A stretch of 64,000 nucleotides of DNA from Eutrophocola sp049446715. GTDB taxonomy: Bacteria; Pseudomonadota; Gammaproteobacteria; Pseudomonadales; Pseudohongiellaceae. A program made the position numbers and the translations under genes. Each line of letters begins with the position of its first letter. Position 1 is the first letter of the stretch. The notes beneath the pieces are model-generated. The model was not told where the DNA came from, made no database searches, and worked only from the letters and a program-made list of their open reading frames with translations. The stretch spans positions 1 to 64,000 of the forward strand of contig JBMTQX010000002.1 of NCBI GenBank assembly GCA_049446715.1, in the 5' to 3' direction. Shown here in pieces: positions 35,843 to 45,034 of this stretch.

Positions 35843-37330
35843 ATGACACAAACGCCTGCCTCACCCTATTTCGCCGCTGTGGACCTCGGGTCCAACAGTT
35901 TCCACATGATCATTGCCCGCATCCAGGACGGCAAGATCGAGATTGTCGACCGGGAAAAGGACATGGTGCAGCTGGCCCGCGGCATCATGGCAGACGGTCA
36001 CCTCTCGGTAGCGGCCCAGACCCGGGCCCTGGACTGCCTGAAGCGCTTTGCCGAACGCCTGCGTGATATCCCGTCTGACCAGGTGCGTGCCGTGGGCACC
36101 AAGTCCCTGCGTACCGCACGCCAGTCCAGTGGTTTTCTGCGCGAAGCCGAGGCCATACTGGGGGCACCGATCCAGATTATTTCCGGTTACGAGGAAGCGC
36201 GCCTGGTGTATGTAGGGCTGTCGCATTCCGTGGCCAATGACCAGAATCACCGTCTGGTCGTGGACATTGGTGGTGGCAGTACCGAGTTCATCATCGGCCA
36301 GGACTATGAGCCCATCATCATGGAAAGCCTGAGCATGGGCTGTGTGACCTTCACCGAGAAGTACAACCGCAACGCGGAAAAGATCACCCGCAAATTCATG
36401 GAACGCGCCTACCTGGCGGCCTGCGCCGAAATCGAGGTGATTCGCCAGGTTTACCTGCGCATGGGTTGGCGCATCGTCTTCGGTACCTCGGGTACTGCCC
36501 GGGCCATTGCCGATTTGCTGGTGGACAAGGACGGCGGTGCAGTGATCAGCCGCAACTCCCTCAACTGGTTGCATGAGGAAATTTTCAACAACAAGGCACT
36601 GCTGGCCAGTGTGCCGGGACCGCGCGCGTCCGTCCTGCCAGCCGGTATAGCCATCCTGCGCGCTGTGTTTGAACAGCTCAAGATCGACACTCTGCATGTC
36701 AGTGATTACGCCCTGAAAGAAGGGCTGCTGTATGACACGGTCGGTCGCCTGTCTGACCAGGACTCACGCAATCGCACGGTGAAAAAACTGCAGGAGCAGT
36801 ACAAGGTGGATATCGACCAGGCGAAGCGTGTGGCCGATACCGCCCAGTATCTCTGGAAGCAGATCGATGGTCCGGTACTGCCAGGTGTATCGCGCACCAA
36901 GGTGTTGCGCTGGTCGGCCCAACTGCATGAGATCGGCCTCAGCATTTCCCATTCCAGTCATCATCACCATGGCTACTACCTGCTGCGCAACGGCGATGTC
37001 GCCGGTTTTGGCCGCTATGAGCAGTACATCCTGGCCAACCTGGTGCGTTCACACCGCAAGGGCCTGTATCCCGAGAAGTTTGCCGACATGGATGAAAAAG
37101 CGGTGGCCGCATTCGCGCCGTTGCTGGTTTGTCTGCGGCTGGCCACCGTACTGCACCGCCGACGTGAAGACCTGGGCCAGGAAGAGTTGCCGAAACTGAG
37201 CGTGTCAGGGCATATCTATACCCTGAAGTTTCCCCGCGGCTGGCTCAGCAAGCACCCGCTGACCCTGGCCAGCCTGGAAGCCGAACGCGAGCAGTATGAC
37301 CGGATCGGGGTGGGGCTGGAATTCAAGTAA
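35843..37330 (+). CDS. Exopolyphosphatase / pppGpp phosphohydrolase (Ppx/GppA family)
   Basis: 495 residues. The ASKHA-fold N-terminus has the phosphate loops FAAVDLGSNSFHMIIARIQDG and LVVDIGGGSTEFIIGQ, with the catalytic Glu region in GYEEARLVYVG. The C-terminal part is the HD-like helical domain (LHEIGLSISHSSHHHHGYYLLRNGDV). The length is between those of E. coli GppA (494) and Ppx (513), so the exact substrate is left open. Divergence from an alkaline phosphatase gene suggests a phosphate-related neighbourhood. Confidence 0.92.
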   Translation: MTQTPASPYFAAVDLGSNSFHMIIARIQDGKIEIVDREKDMVQLARGIMADGHLSVAAQTRALDCLKRFAERLRDIPSDQVRAVGTKSLRTARQSSGFLREAEAILGAPIQIISGYEEARLVYVGLSHSVANDQNHRLVVDIGGGSTEFIIGQDYEPIIMESLSMGCVTFTEKYNRNAEKITRKFMERAYLAACAEIEVIRQVYLRMGWRIVFGTSGTARAIADLLVDKDGGAVISRNSLNWLHEEIFNNKALLASVPGPRASVLPAGIAILRAVFEQLKIDTLHVSDYALKEGLLYDTVGRLSDQDSRNRTVKKLQEQYKVDIDQAKRVADTAQYLWKQIDGPVLPGVSRTKVLRWSAQLHEIGLSISHSSHHHHGYYLLRNGDVAGFGRYEQYILANLVRSHRKGLYPEKFADMDEKAVAAFAPLLVCLRLATVLHRRREDLGQEELPKLSVSGHIYTLKFPRGWLSKHPLTLASLEAEREQYDRIGVGLEFK

Positions 37331-37585
37331 CAGAGGCAAGAGACAAGATCCAGGGACGCTCCGTCTGGGTACAGGTTTAACCCTTAGACCGGAAGAGGCT
37401 CGCAGGGCCTTCATCCGGCGTCAAAGTCAGGCATGAGTGACGGCGAGGAATATCGGTCGACCGATAGTCGTCTTGCCGGATGACGGCGCCAGCGCCTTTC
37501 CCGGCCTGCATCATTCCCGAATCCACGAATGTTTCGGCAAATCCCTGACAGGAATTTTTCAAAATTTAGCCTGTCCTTGCCTCTT
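37331..37585. other. Non-coding gap with a 16-bp perfect palindrome
   Basis: No gene is supported here. TATCGGTCGACCGATA (37451-37466) is a perfect palindrome, suitable as a dimer-binding site. Only the ends of flanking genes are near, so its target is unclear. Confidence 0.5.
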
Positions 37586-37777
37586 TCATTCATTTTCATG
37601 CCGGACCACCAGGTTCACATCCGACTCAAAATCCACTGACGCTGTCATTTCGATCGGGCGGCAGCAGACCTGGCAGTCCTCGATGTATTCCTGGTAATCC
37701 ACGGACGTATCCACCAGCACGGTGATGGGTTCGTTGCAGTAGGGGCAGAGAATGCGTTGTTCGATCAGTTCAGCCAT
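37586..37777 (-). CDS. CPxCG-motif cysteine-rich small protein
   Basis: 63 residues. Two Cys pairs, CPYC (11-14) and CQVC (35-38), probably bind one zinc ion. The rest (EQRILCPYCNEPITVLVD, VCCRPIEMTASVD) matches the widely conserved family of CPXCG small proteins whose role is unknown. The start overlaps the end of the ASCH-domain gene by 8 nt, so the pair is an operon. Confidence 0.88.
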   Translation of the reverse strand: MAELIEQRILCPYCNEPITVLVDTSVDYQEYIEDCQVCCRPIEMTASVDFESDVNLVVRHENE

Positions 37778-38069
37778 TGTCGTTTGTCAGTTTGGCGTGC
37801 TGGAAATAAAAACGGATGTAATAGATGTGATGGCCGGTGCCATGCTGGGCGGTTTGCAGCAGCTCGTCCAGTGAGGCAAAACCGGATTCCCGGGCCATGC
37901 TTTCGGAGATGTCGTCGAAATTGATTTCGCGGACAGAAATGACGATCACTTCTCCGGGGTCCAGTCGGTATCGGCCGCCGACCATGACACATGGTGAGTG
38001 CCAGAAACGCACGGAGCAGGTGATTTCGCCATTGATGACGCGTTCGCGCAGATGTCTGGAAAATTGCAT
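37770..38069 (-). CDS. ASCH-domain small protein
   Basis: 99 residues from ATG 38069 (MQFSRHLRERVINGEITCSVRFW). The short beta-barrel fold with an early basic Arg/Lys stretch and GGRYRLDPGEVIVISVREIN resembles ASCH domains (PUA-like; some are N4-acetylcytidine amidohydrolases). The frame extends upstream, but the family begins at this Met. RNA-related function is an inference. It is translationally coupled to the CPxCG protein. Confidence 0.75.
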   Translation of the reverse strand: MQFSRHLRERVINGEITCSVRFWHSPCVMVGGRYRLDPGEVIVISVREINFDDISESMARESGFASLDELLQTAQHGTGHHIYYIRFYFQHAKLTNDNG

Positions 38070-38261
38070 GGTGGAGTCTGTGAAACCGGTGTCTTGCCTG
38101 TGCCGTTGCAAGCGCCCAGTATACCCGACCCGCCGCCCGTAGGGGTTGTAAACTGCTGTTGGAAAAGTCATTTTCTTTGCCCATTCCGGGGCTGGCATGG
38201 TTTGGCAAAGACCCTATAATGCAGCGATAACGGCTTTTTTCAGTTGTGTGGGGGACTCATC

Positions 38262-39368
38262 ATGAAAACCAGAATAACCTTTTTCCTGGGCTGTTCCAGC
38301 CTTCTGTTAACCTGCCTGGCCTTGCCCTGGCAGGCCAGTGCACATCACAGTTTCAGCGCTGAATTCACCGATGATCCGGGTGAGGTTCACGGTATTGTGA
38401 CCAGTGCCAGTTACCGCAACCCGCACCCGCGCTATCGGGTAGAAGTGACCAATGCCGACGGTTCCAAGGAGTCCTGGGAACTGCAGGCTTCCGCCGTGAC
38501 GGGCTTGCGTAATGCCGGTTGGGACAGGGATTTCGTGCAGGTCGGTGATGAAATCACCGTTCAGGGTTCCCTGGGCCGCAACGGCGCCAAAAAACTGTTT
38601 ATTCGCGGCCTGACCAAAGCCAACGGTGACACGTATCCGAAACAGACTGCCGTGACAACCGATCGCAACGCCATCAATGCCACCTACGGCAAGAATTACG
38701 GCTATGCCAAGCTCAACGAGGATGCGCCCTTCGATATCAGTGGTCCCTGGCGCAACAGTTACAAATTTCGTGTAACCGTTGATGACCTGGAACCGAAACC
38801 GACCCCCTTTACCGACCAAGCGCGCGAGATGTACGCCAATACAGTGCACTACGATGATTATTCCCTGCGCTGTGTGGCGCCCGGTCTGCCACGTATCTTT
38901 GGTGCCCCCTATGACATGGATATCGTCGATGCCGGCAGCCATTACCAGATCGTGTATATCGAGCACAACACGCCACGCCGCGTTTACATGGATGGACGTG
39001 CGGTGCCGGAAAACTATCCCGACCGCCCCATGGGCTATTCCGTCGGACACTGGGAAGGCGAGGAACTGGTGATCGAGACCACGAAACTGGCACCGGGCTT
39101 CTGGCTTGACGGTTCCGGCCTGCCCATGAGCGGCGGTGACGGCACCCGCATCCTTGAGCGCTACACCTTTGCCGAGGATCGCCTGTCGATGCAGCGCACC
39201 ATGACCATTTATGACGATTACTACACGCAGCCACTGGTCAGGACACGTTTCTCGGCCCGGGATGACAACCTCATGATTGTCGAACATGACAGTTGCGATC
39301 CCAGCAGCTACTACCATGACATTTTGGAAGACGGCACGCTGGAAAGACGTCTCGACCAGATTCTCTGA
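38262..39368 (+). CDS. Secreted DUF6152-type protein
   Basis: 368 residues from ATG 38262 with a signal peptide (LLLTCLALPWQASA). The mature start AHHSFSAEFTDDPGEVHGIV is the DUF6152 signature, a small OB-like domain (about 25-125). The rest (DISGPWRNSYKF, CVAPGLPRIFGAPYDMDIV, YIEHNTPRRVYMDGR, GYSVGHWEGEELVIETTKL) forms a second domain shared with the genes at 60497 and 63619. The function is unknown. It is followed by a strong terminator and stands alone. Confidence 0.85.
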   Translation: MKTRITFFLGCSSLLLTCLALPWQASAHHSFSAEFTDDPGEVHGIVTSASYRNPHPRYRVEVTNADGSKESWELQASAVTGLRNAGWDRDFVQVGDEITVQGSLGRNGAKKLFIRGLTKANGDTYPKQTAVTTDRNAINATYGKNYGYAKLNEDAPFDISGPWRNSYKFRVTVDDLEPKPTPFTDQAREMYANTVHYDDYSLRCVAPGLPRIFGAPYDMDIVDAGSHYQIVYIEHNTPRRVYMDGRAVPENYPDRPMGYSVGHWEGEELVIETTKLAPGFWLDGSGLPMSGGDGTRILERYTFAEDRLSMQRTMTIYDDYYTQPLVRTRFSARDDNLMIVEHDSCDPSSYYHDILEDGTLERRLDQIL

Positions 39369-39393
39369 TCACCTGACCTGTCACCGGGCCAAC

Positions 39394-39427
39394 AAAAAAC
39401 CGGGCTGCAGCAGCGCCCGGTTTTTTT
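39394..39427 (+). terminator. Intrinsic terminator after the DUF6152 gene
   Basis: A-run, ACCGGGC stem, nine-nucleotide loop, GCCCGGT and seven T. Confidence 0.9.
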
Positions 39428-39580
39428 ATGCCCGGCTTCTGCAGTGGAATGTGCAAGCACTGAGGAAATTCCTGCCAGGTTCCGGTTTTTTCACCGATTT
39501 GGCGTCTGCTGCAGGCTGGCGCTGCCAGGCTCTGGACTATAATTTCCAGCTTCAAAGCATTATAAAAACCCAGTATTCCT

Positions 39581-41872
39581 ATGCCGTCGATTTTTACATG
39601 GCGCCCAGCCTTCAAGGGCCTGCCTGTCGGTTGCCTGATTGCCGTTGCGGCTTGCCTGCTGCTCCCTGCTGCCGCCCATGCCCAACTGACGGCTGGCAAT
39701 GATGGCGGCAAAACCATTGTCATCCCCAAACTCAGCGAAGGGGCCCGTATCGATGGCGAGCTGGATGATGCGGTCTGGTCACAGGCGCTGCTGATCAACG
39801 ACTTCCACCAGTACGAACCGGTGGAATACGCCGAGCCCTCGCAGAAAACCGAAGTCTGGATTTATTACACCGAAGAAGCGCTCTATATCGCCCACCATTT
39901 CTGGGAAGACGATCCCGATCTCATCAGCGCCAACATCCTGCGGCAGGGGCAGGGCCTGAATGCTGACGACATCCTGGCCGTGGTGCTGGACCCTTACCTG
40001 GACCGTCGCAACGGCTACCGTTTCGAGGTCAATGCCAACGGTGTTCGGTGGGAAGGGCTGTTCCAGAACATCACGGATATCGAAAGCAGCTGGGACGGCA
40101 TCTGGCAGGCCGACGCCAGTCGCGATGACACCGGCTGGTACGGTGAAATGCGCATTCCCTTCCAGACCATTTCTTTCAACCCGGACCTGGATTCCTGGGG
40201 CATCAATTTCCGCCGCGCCATTCGCCGCAACAATGAGAGCATTGCCTGGGTGTCGCGCAACCGGCAGGTCAATCCGAGTATTGCCGGCACCATTACCGGG
40301 CTCGATGGCATGCGCCAGGGCCGGGGGCTGGATATCGTGCCGTCCATGGTGCTGCGCCAGGACCGCGTCATCGCACCGAACGGAATGACGGAGGAAAGTT
40401 TCGAACCGCAGCTGGACGTGTTCTATAAGATCACCCCGCAGCTGAATGCGGCGCTGACCATCAACACGGACTTCTCGGCCACCGAGGTGGATTCACGCCA
40501 GGTCAACCTGACCCGGTTCAGCCTGTTTTTTCCGGAAAAGCGCGATTTTTTCATTCGTGATTCCGACATTTTCGAATTTGGCCAGATCGGCACGGGCGGC
40601 TTTGACCAGGGTGCCGGCAACGGCAATCCCGCCCAGCCGGACGCGGCTTCGCAGAATGCGCGCCCGTTTTTCTCGCGTCGCATCGGCCTGAGCACGAACG
40701 GCGCTCCTGTGGGTATCAACGCCGGGGTCAAGGTCAGCGGCCGGGTAGGGGATCGATGGAATGTCGGGTCGCTGGTCATCAGCCAGGACGAGGATGTGCT
40801 GACGGGTATCGATTCACAGGAAATTTTTGTTGGTCGCGCTGTGGTCAACGTGCTGGGTGAATCCCAGTTGGGCATGATAGCCACCAGCGGTGACCCGCAG
40901 TCAAACATCGACAACAACCTGGTCGGCATGGATTTCCGCTATCGCAATTCCCGCTTGCCTGGCGGGCGTACCCTTTCAGGCGTGGCCTTTTACCAGCAGA
41001 CCGACACGGACGGCAAAAACGGCGATGATGCGTCCTACGGTTTCGGCATCGGTTATCCCAACAACCAGGGTTGGCGCGGCGGGTACAGTTTCAAACGCGT
41101 TGAAGCCAATTTTGATCCGGCGGTGGGTTTTGTCAGTCTGACCGACATGGAGGATCACGCGCTGGATTTCGGCTACCGGCACTTTTTCCGGCCGGGTGGA
41201 TATGCCCGTTCTATTTATGTCGGCTATGACGGTTACCAGTCACACGACCTGGGAGATGGTGATGTGATTTCCTCGAACATGGGGCTGCGCATCACGGCGA
41301 ACAACAATTCCGGCGATGGCGCGTTCACCCGCATCATGCGCAGCCGTGAAGTGCTGCGGACCAATTTCACCATCTACCGGGCCTCTGACGGCAGCCGTTC
41401 CGTGGTGATTCCGGCCGGCGATTACACGTATTACGAGAACCTGGTAGGCCTGCAGTTGGGCAACCAGCGCACCCTGTCGGGCCGCATCACGTCACGTTTC
41501 GGGGATTACTACAACGGCACGCGCTGGCAGCGCGGAGTTGGCATGAATTGGCGGCCCACAAGACAGTACGATGTCGGCGTCAACTTCACGGAAAACGAGA
41601 TTGACCTGCCTGCCGGTAATTTCACGGTGCGGCTGATCACGCTGGATACCAAGATTGCCTTCAGCTCCACGCTGTCATGGAGCAACCTGCTGCAATACGA
41701 CAATGTGTCGGAAGTCATGGGGTTCAATTCGCGGCTGCACTGGATTCCGGAAGCCGGCCGGCAGGCGTTCCTGGTATTCAACTATGGCCTGTCAGATCCC
41801 GACAAGGACAACGAGTTCCATTCCACCGGCGCCGACTTTTCCTTGAAGTTCAGCTACACGTTCCGCTTTTGA
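39581..41872 (+). CDS. DUF5916 outer-membrane protein with CBM9-like N-terminal domain
   Basis: 763 residues with a signal peptide (LIAVAACLLLPAAAHAQ). Residues about 45-215 are a carbohydrate-binding-family-9-like domain (RIDGELDDAVWSQALLINDFHQYEP, TEVWIYYTEEALYIAHHFWEDD, NGYRFEVNANGVRWEG). The remainder is DUF5916, made of amphipathic strands and ending in a terminal Phe (KFSYTFRF), as in outer-membrane barrels. SLFFPEKRDFFIRDSDIFEFG is typical. Members are thought to act at the cell surface with TonB receptors or peptidases, but no activity is established. Confidence 0.88.
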   Translation: MPSIFTWRPAFKGLPVGCLIAVAACLLLPAAAHAQLTAGNDGGKTIVIPKLSEGARIDGELDDAVWSQALLINDFHQYEPVEYAEPSQKTEVWIYYTEEALYIAHHFWEDDPDLISANILRQGQGLNADDILAVVLDPYLDRRNGYRFEVNANGVRWEGLFQNITDIESSWDGIWQADASRDDTGWYGEMRIPFQTISFNPDLDSWGINFRRAIRRNNESIAWVSRNRQVNPSIAGTITGLDGMRQGRGLDIVPSMVLRQDRVIAPNGMTEESFEPQLDVFYKITPQLNAALTINTDFSATEVDSRQVNLTRFSLFFPEKRDFFIRDSDIFEFGQIGTGGFDQGAGNGNPAQPDAASQNARPFFSRRIGLSTNGAPVGINAGVKVSGRVGDRWNVGSLVISQDEDVLTGIDSQEIFVGRAVVNVLGESQLGMIATSGDPQSNIDNNLVGMDFRYRNSRLPGGRTLSGVAFYQQTDTDGKNGDDASYGFGIGYPNNQGWRGGYSFKRVEANFDPAVGFVSLTDMEDHALDFGYRHFFRPGGYARSIYVGYDGYQSHDLGDGDVISSNMGLRITANNNSGDGAFTRIMRSREVLRTNFTIYRASDGSRSVVIPAGDYTYYENLVGLQLGNQRTLSGRITSRFGDYYNGTRWQRGVGMNWRPTRQYDVGVNFTENEIDLPAGNFTVRLITLDTKIAFSSTLSWSNLLQYDNVSEVMGFNSRLHWIPEAGRQAFLVFNYGLSDPDKDNEFHSTGADFSLKFSYTFRF

Positions 41873-41917
41873 AAACAGGAACCAATTCAGGTTGTTGGGG
41901 GAAATGGGTGGGAAATG

Positions 41918-41990
41918 GGGGACAGTTTACTTAATTTATCTCCAGCACTTATCCTGAATTACACGCTGCAGTAATTAAGTAAACTGTCCC
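41918..41990. repeat. 73-bp inverted-repeat element
   Basis: An 18-bp perfect inverted repeat (GGGACAGTTTACTTAATT and its complement) encloses 36 nt. Related half-sequences lie at 57889-57938. It resembles ends of small non-autonomous palindromic elements; no transposase is present. Confidence 0.75.
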
Positions 41991-42056
41991 GGAATTATGG
42001 CCGTGAGCGTGGCCACCCTTTGCTAACCCTGGTGACTGGTTTATATTGGCCCCATC

Positions 42057-42929
42057 ATGAATAAAGACCGCGCTTTACTGGTCTATGCAATAATGCCGGT
42101 TATGTTTTTTAATCCCCTCGTTGTGATTTCCCGACTCCTGCTGGCCCTGACTGGTGTGCTAATGACCGGTATGGTGCTGGCACAGGGCTCCATGACCGTG
42201 CGACCGGGCCTATCAGGCAATGTGCAGGCTGACCGTGACGGCTCGGAATTCCATTTTGCGCGTCTGCAGTACGGCGGTAACGGCATGGGCGGCCGCGGTG
42301 GCTGGGGCCGGGGTTCCTGGACCACAGACTGGCCGGAAGCCGAACACTTTCTCACCGAGGGCATCTCCCGCCTGACCAATGTCGATGTCACCGAGGTCGC
42401 TTTGTACAACGGCGAGGGCGGTGAACGCATCAATCTCGCCGAAGACACCATCTTTGATTATCCCTGGCTGTATGGCGTCGAAGTAGGGCGCTGGAGCCTG
42501 AGCCTGGAAGAGGCGGCCAAGCTGCGCGAATACCTGCTGCGTGGCGGTTTCCTCATGGTGGATGACTTTCACGGTTCCTACGAATGGAGCCAGTTCGAGA
42601 TCGGCATGAAGCGCGTATTCCCAGACCGGCCGATCCTCGACATTCCCAATGATGACCCGGTCTTCCATGTGCTCTACGACCTGGATTCGAAGATCCAGAT
42701 TCCCGGGCTTGGGGCGTTTTACCGCGGCGTGACCTATGAACAGGACGGCTATGACCCGCACTGGCGGGGCATCTACGATGATCATGGCCGCCTGGTGGTG
42801 GTGATCAACCACAACATGGACCTGGGTGATGCGTGGGAGCATGCGGATACACCCGGCTACCCCGAACCCATGACCGCTCTTGCCTATAGGTTCGCGGTTA
42901 ATTACGTCATCTATTCGATGACGCATTAA
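42057..42929 (+). CDS. DUF4159 secreted protein
   Basis: 290 residues. An N-terminal hydrophobic segment (about 20-42, LLLALTGVLMTGMVLAQG) suggests export; a later start at 42090 is possible. The domain has FHFARLQYGGNG, TDWPEAEHFLTEGISRLTNV, YPWLYGVEVGRWSLSLEEAAKLREYLLRGGF (in pieces) and MVDDFHGSYEWSQFE, the DUF4159 pattern related to class I glutamine amidotransferase-like folds. DUF4159 genes often lie near MoxR/VWA genes, which is not the case here. Function unknown. Confidence 0.82.
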   Translation: MNKDRALLVYAIMPVMFFNPLVVISRLLLALTGVLMTGMVLAQGSMTVRPGLSGNVQADRDGSEFHFARLQYGGNGMGGRGGWGRGSWTTDWPEAEHFLTEGISRLTNVDVTEVALYNGEGGERINLAEDTIFDYPWLYGVEVGRWSLSLEEAAKLREYLLRGGFLMVDDFHGSYEWSQFEIGMKRVFPDRPILDIPNDDPVFHVLYDLDSKIQIPGLGAFYRGVTYEQDGYDPHWRGIYDDHGRLVVVINHNMDLGDAWEHADTPGYPEPMTALAYRFAVNYVIYSMTH

Positions 42930-42988
42930 CGGCCTCGGGGCACTCGTTAAATTGTCCCATGCGGCGTTGAAAATATGCTCGGTCAGTC

Positions 42989-43006
42989 GTGTACTGGTTA
43001 GTACAC
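42989..43006. promoter_or_regulatory. Operator-like palindrome upstream of the dipeptidase
   Basis: GTGTACT-GGTT-AGTACAC, a perfect 7-bp inverted repeat with a 4-nt centre, 187 nt upstream of the dipeptidase start. It resembles a dimeric repressor site; the regulator is unknown. Confidence 0.5.
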
Positions 43007-43193
43007 TGCGTTCCCTGTGCGTATATTCGCCTTGCCTGCGAACAAATTACCTGAGTGCTGGTGGCATCAGGGCTGAATACACTTTCCCCCAAGTAAAATT
43101 TATAGCGTTTGCTATTTATGGGAATGAAGAATGCTTAATTCCAAGACTGAGCCTGTATCCATTCATTTTATAGAAGCCCTTTCAGGAGGCGCC

Positions 43194-44300
43194 ATGTCCC
43201 GACGTCTTGCTTGTCTGCTTGCATATTGCATCTTTTATCTTGTTTCTGATCCCCTGTTCGCGGCCAGTGAGGACGAGATTGTCGCGCGGGCGCGTGCCAT
43301 TCATGACAACGTCATGGCGCTGGATACGCATGTCGATATTCCGCTGAACTTTGCCACCAGTGAGCATGACCCAGCCACGGCCGAGGCGCAGGTGAATCTG
43401 GACAAGATGCGCGAGGGCGGCCTGGAGGCAGCCTTTTTCATTGTCTATGTCGGTCAGCAGCCGCGTACCGAGGTGAGCTACCGTCATGCCAAGGCGGATG
43501 CCGTGGCCAAGTTTGATGCCATTCATCGCATGACCGATTACCTGTATCCGGATCGCATTGGCCTGGCGGAGACTGCAGCGGAAGCGCGCGCGCTGTTTGC
43601 TGAAGGCAAGCTGGTGGCGCTGATCGGCATCGAAAACGGTTTTGCCATCGGCCAGGACCTGTCCCTGCTCGAGGATTATCGCCGCCGCGGTGCCCGTTAC
43701 ATGACCCTGGTGCATAACGGCCACAACGATATCGGTGACTCGGCCCAGCCGCGGCCGCAGTTTGGGGATGACCCGGAGAAAGCCGATGCCGGTCTGACCC
43801 GCTTCGGCCATGAGGTGGTGGATGAACTCAACCGCCTGGGCATCCTCGTGGATATCAGCCATGTGTCTCGCCAGACCATGCTTGATGCCACCCGGCATTC
43901 TTCGGCGCCGGTCATTGCCTCGCATTCCAGCGTGAAAGGCGTGGCCGACCACCCGCGTAACCTCGATGACACGCAGCTGATGGCGCTCAAGGACAACGGC
44001 GGTGTGGTGCAGATCGTGGCCTTCAATCCCTATGTGAAAGAGGGCGGCAATGCCACGGTGCAGGACATGGTTGACCATATCGATTATGCGGTAAACAAAA
44101 TCGGTATCGATCATGTGGGGATCTCTTCCGACTTTGGCGGCGGTGGCGGCCTCAGTGGCTGGAACGATGCCCTGGAAACGTTCAACGTCACCCTGGAACT
44201 GGTGCGTCGCGGTTACAGTGAAGAAGACATTCACAAATTGTGGAGCGGCAATGTGCTGCGCATCATGGAAGCGGCTGAACAGGTCGCCGAGTACCGGTAA
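43194..44300 (+). CDS. Membrane dipeptidase (peptidase M19), exported
   Basis: 368 residues from ATG 43194, chosen for the AGGAGG seven nucleotides upstream. A signal peptide (LACLLAYCIFYLVSDPLFAA) leads into an M19 amidohydrolase barrel. Zinc ligands are visible: the HxD of DTHVDIPLNF, the bridging Glu of LIGIENGFAIG, and His in HNGHNDIGD and DISHVS/ASHSS. It hydrolyses dipeptides, often including D-residues, in the periplasm. Confidence 0.92.
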   Translation: MSRRLACLLAYCIFYLVSDPLFAASEDEIVARARAIHDNVMALDTHVDIPLNFATSEHDPATAEAQVNLDKMREGGLEAAFFIVYVGQQPRTEVSYRHAKADAVAKFDAIHRMTDYLYPDRIGLAETAAEARALFAEGKLVALIGIENGFAIGQDLSLLEDYRRRGARYMTLVHNGHNDIGDSAQPRPQFGDDPEKADAGLTRFGHEVVDELNRLGILVDISHVSRQTMLDATRHSSAPVIASHSSVKGVADHPRNLDDTQLMALKDNGGVVQIVAFNPYVKEGGNATVQDMVDHIDYAVNKIGIDHVGISSDFGGGGGLSGWNDALETFNVTLELVRRGYSEEDIHKLWSGNVLRIMEAAEQVAEYR

Positions 44301-44329
44301 GGCGATACTGACTGAGGGGGCATCACGGC

Positions 44330-45034
44330 ATGCTGTATATGGATAACCTGCTTCCAACCGTCACGGTGCCCTAGGCCATCGATGCCGGCCTGCGCAACCT
44401 GAAAAGCAATTTCTGGCTTTACATGCTGGCGATCGTGATCCTGGGCATTCTCGAGTCGATGAGCAATGGCGCCTCGGTCTGGGATGACGACGCCGTCTAT
44501 GACTGGACCTTTTCCGGGCCTTTTTCCGGCGGGCTGTATACCGTGCTCATCGGATTTCTGGTCAAGCCGGTGTTCGAATACGGTGCCAGCCTGATCTTTC
44601 TGAAAGGGGAGCGCGCTGCAGACCTGAATGTTCGTGACCTGGTGCTGGGTTTCGACAGCCGGCCACTGTAGATCGATATCCGGCTAACCAACCTCATGGT
44701 GGTCATGAGCATTTTCTTCGCATTCCTGTGCCTGGTCCTGCCGGGCATCTTTCTCATGTGCCGGCTGTTCCTGGTGCCGTTCCTGGTCATGGACAGGGGA
44801 CTTGCCCCCATGCAGGCTTACCAGGCCTGCTGGGCACTGAACCGCCCACACTGGGTCATCGCCCTGCAACTGGATTTGCTGTAAATGCTGATGCTGGTGG
44901 TCGGGCTGATGCTGTTTGTCATCGGCATAATCCCGGCCTTTGCCTGGGTGCGCGGCATATTTGCTTCCTTTTATGATCAGGTGCTGGATGCCACCGATCC
45001 GCAGGACCTGCTCAACCTTGACATCACCCCCTGA
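44330..45034 (+). pseudogene. Membrane protein gene with three in-frame stops
   Basis: One continuous frame of 235 codons, MLYMDNLLPTVTVP to LLNLDITP, is interrupted by TAG at 44372, TAG at 44669 and TAA at 44882 with no frameshift. It encodes four or five hydrophobic helices (NFWLYMLAIVILGIL, GGLYTVLIGFLVKPVF, LMVVMSIFFAFLCLVLPGIF, MLMLVVGLMLFVIGIIPAF). The layout resembles DUF975/YciC-like membrane proteins with an AYQACWALNRPHW-type loop. Nonsense-only inactivation with intact frame suggests recent decay. The mixture of TAG and TAA argues against recoding. Confidence 0.8.

Noticed and set aside
43182..44357. A 391-codon open frame opposite the dipeptidase
   Set aside because: The M19 motifs on the plus strand are unambiguous; the opposite frame has no family features.
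44330..45034. Stop-codon recoding (pyrrolysine or selenocysteine)
   Set aside because: The stops are a mix of TAG and TAA, none is TGA, and no recoding hairpin is evident.
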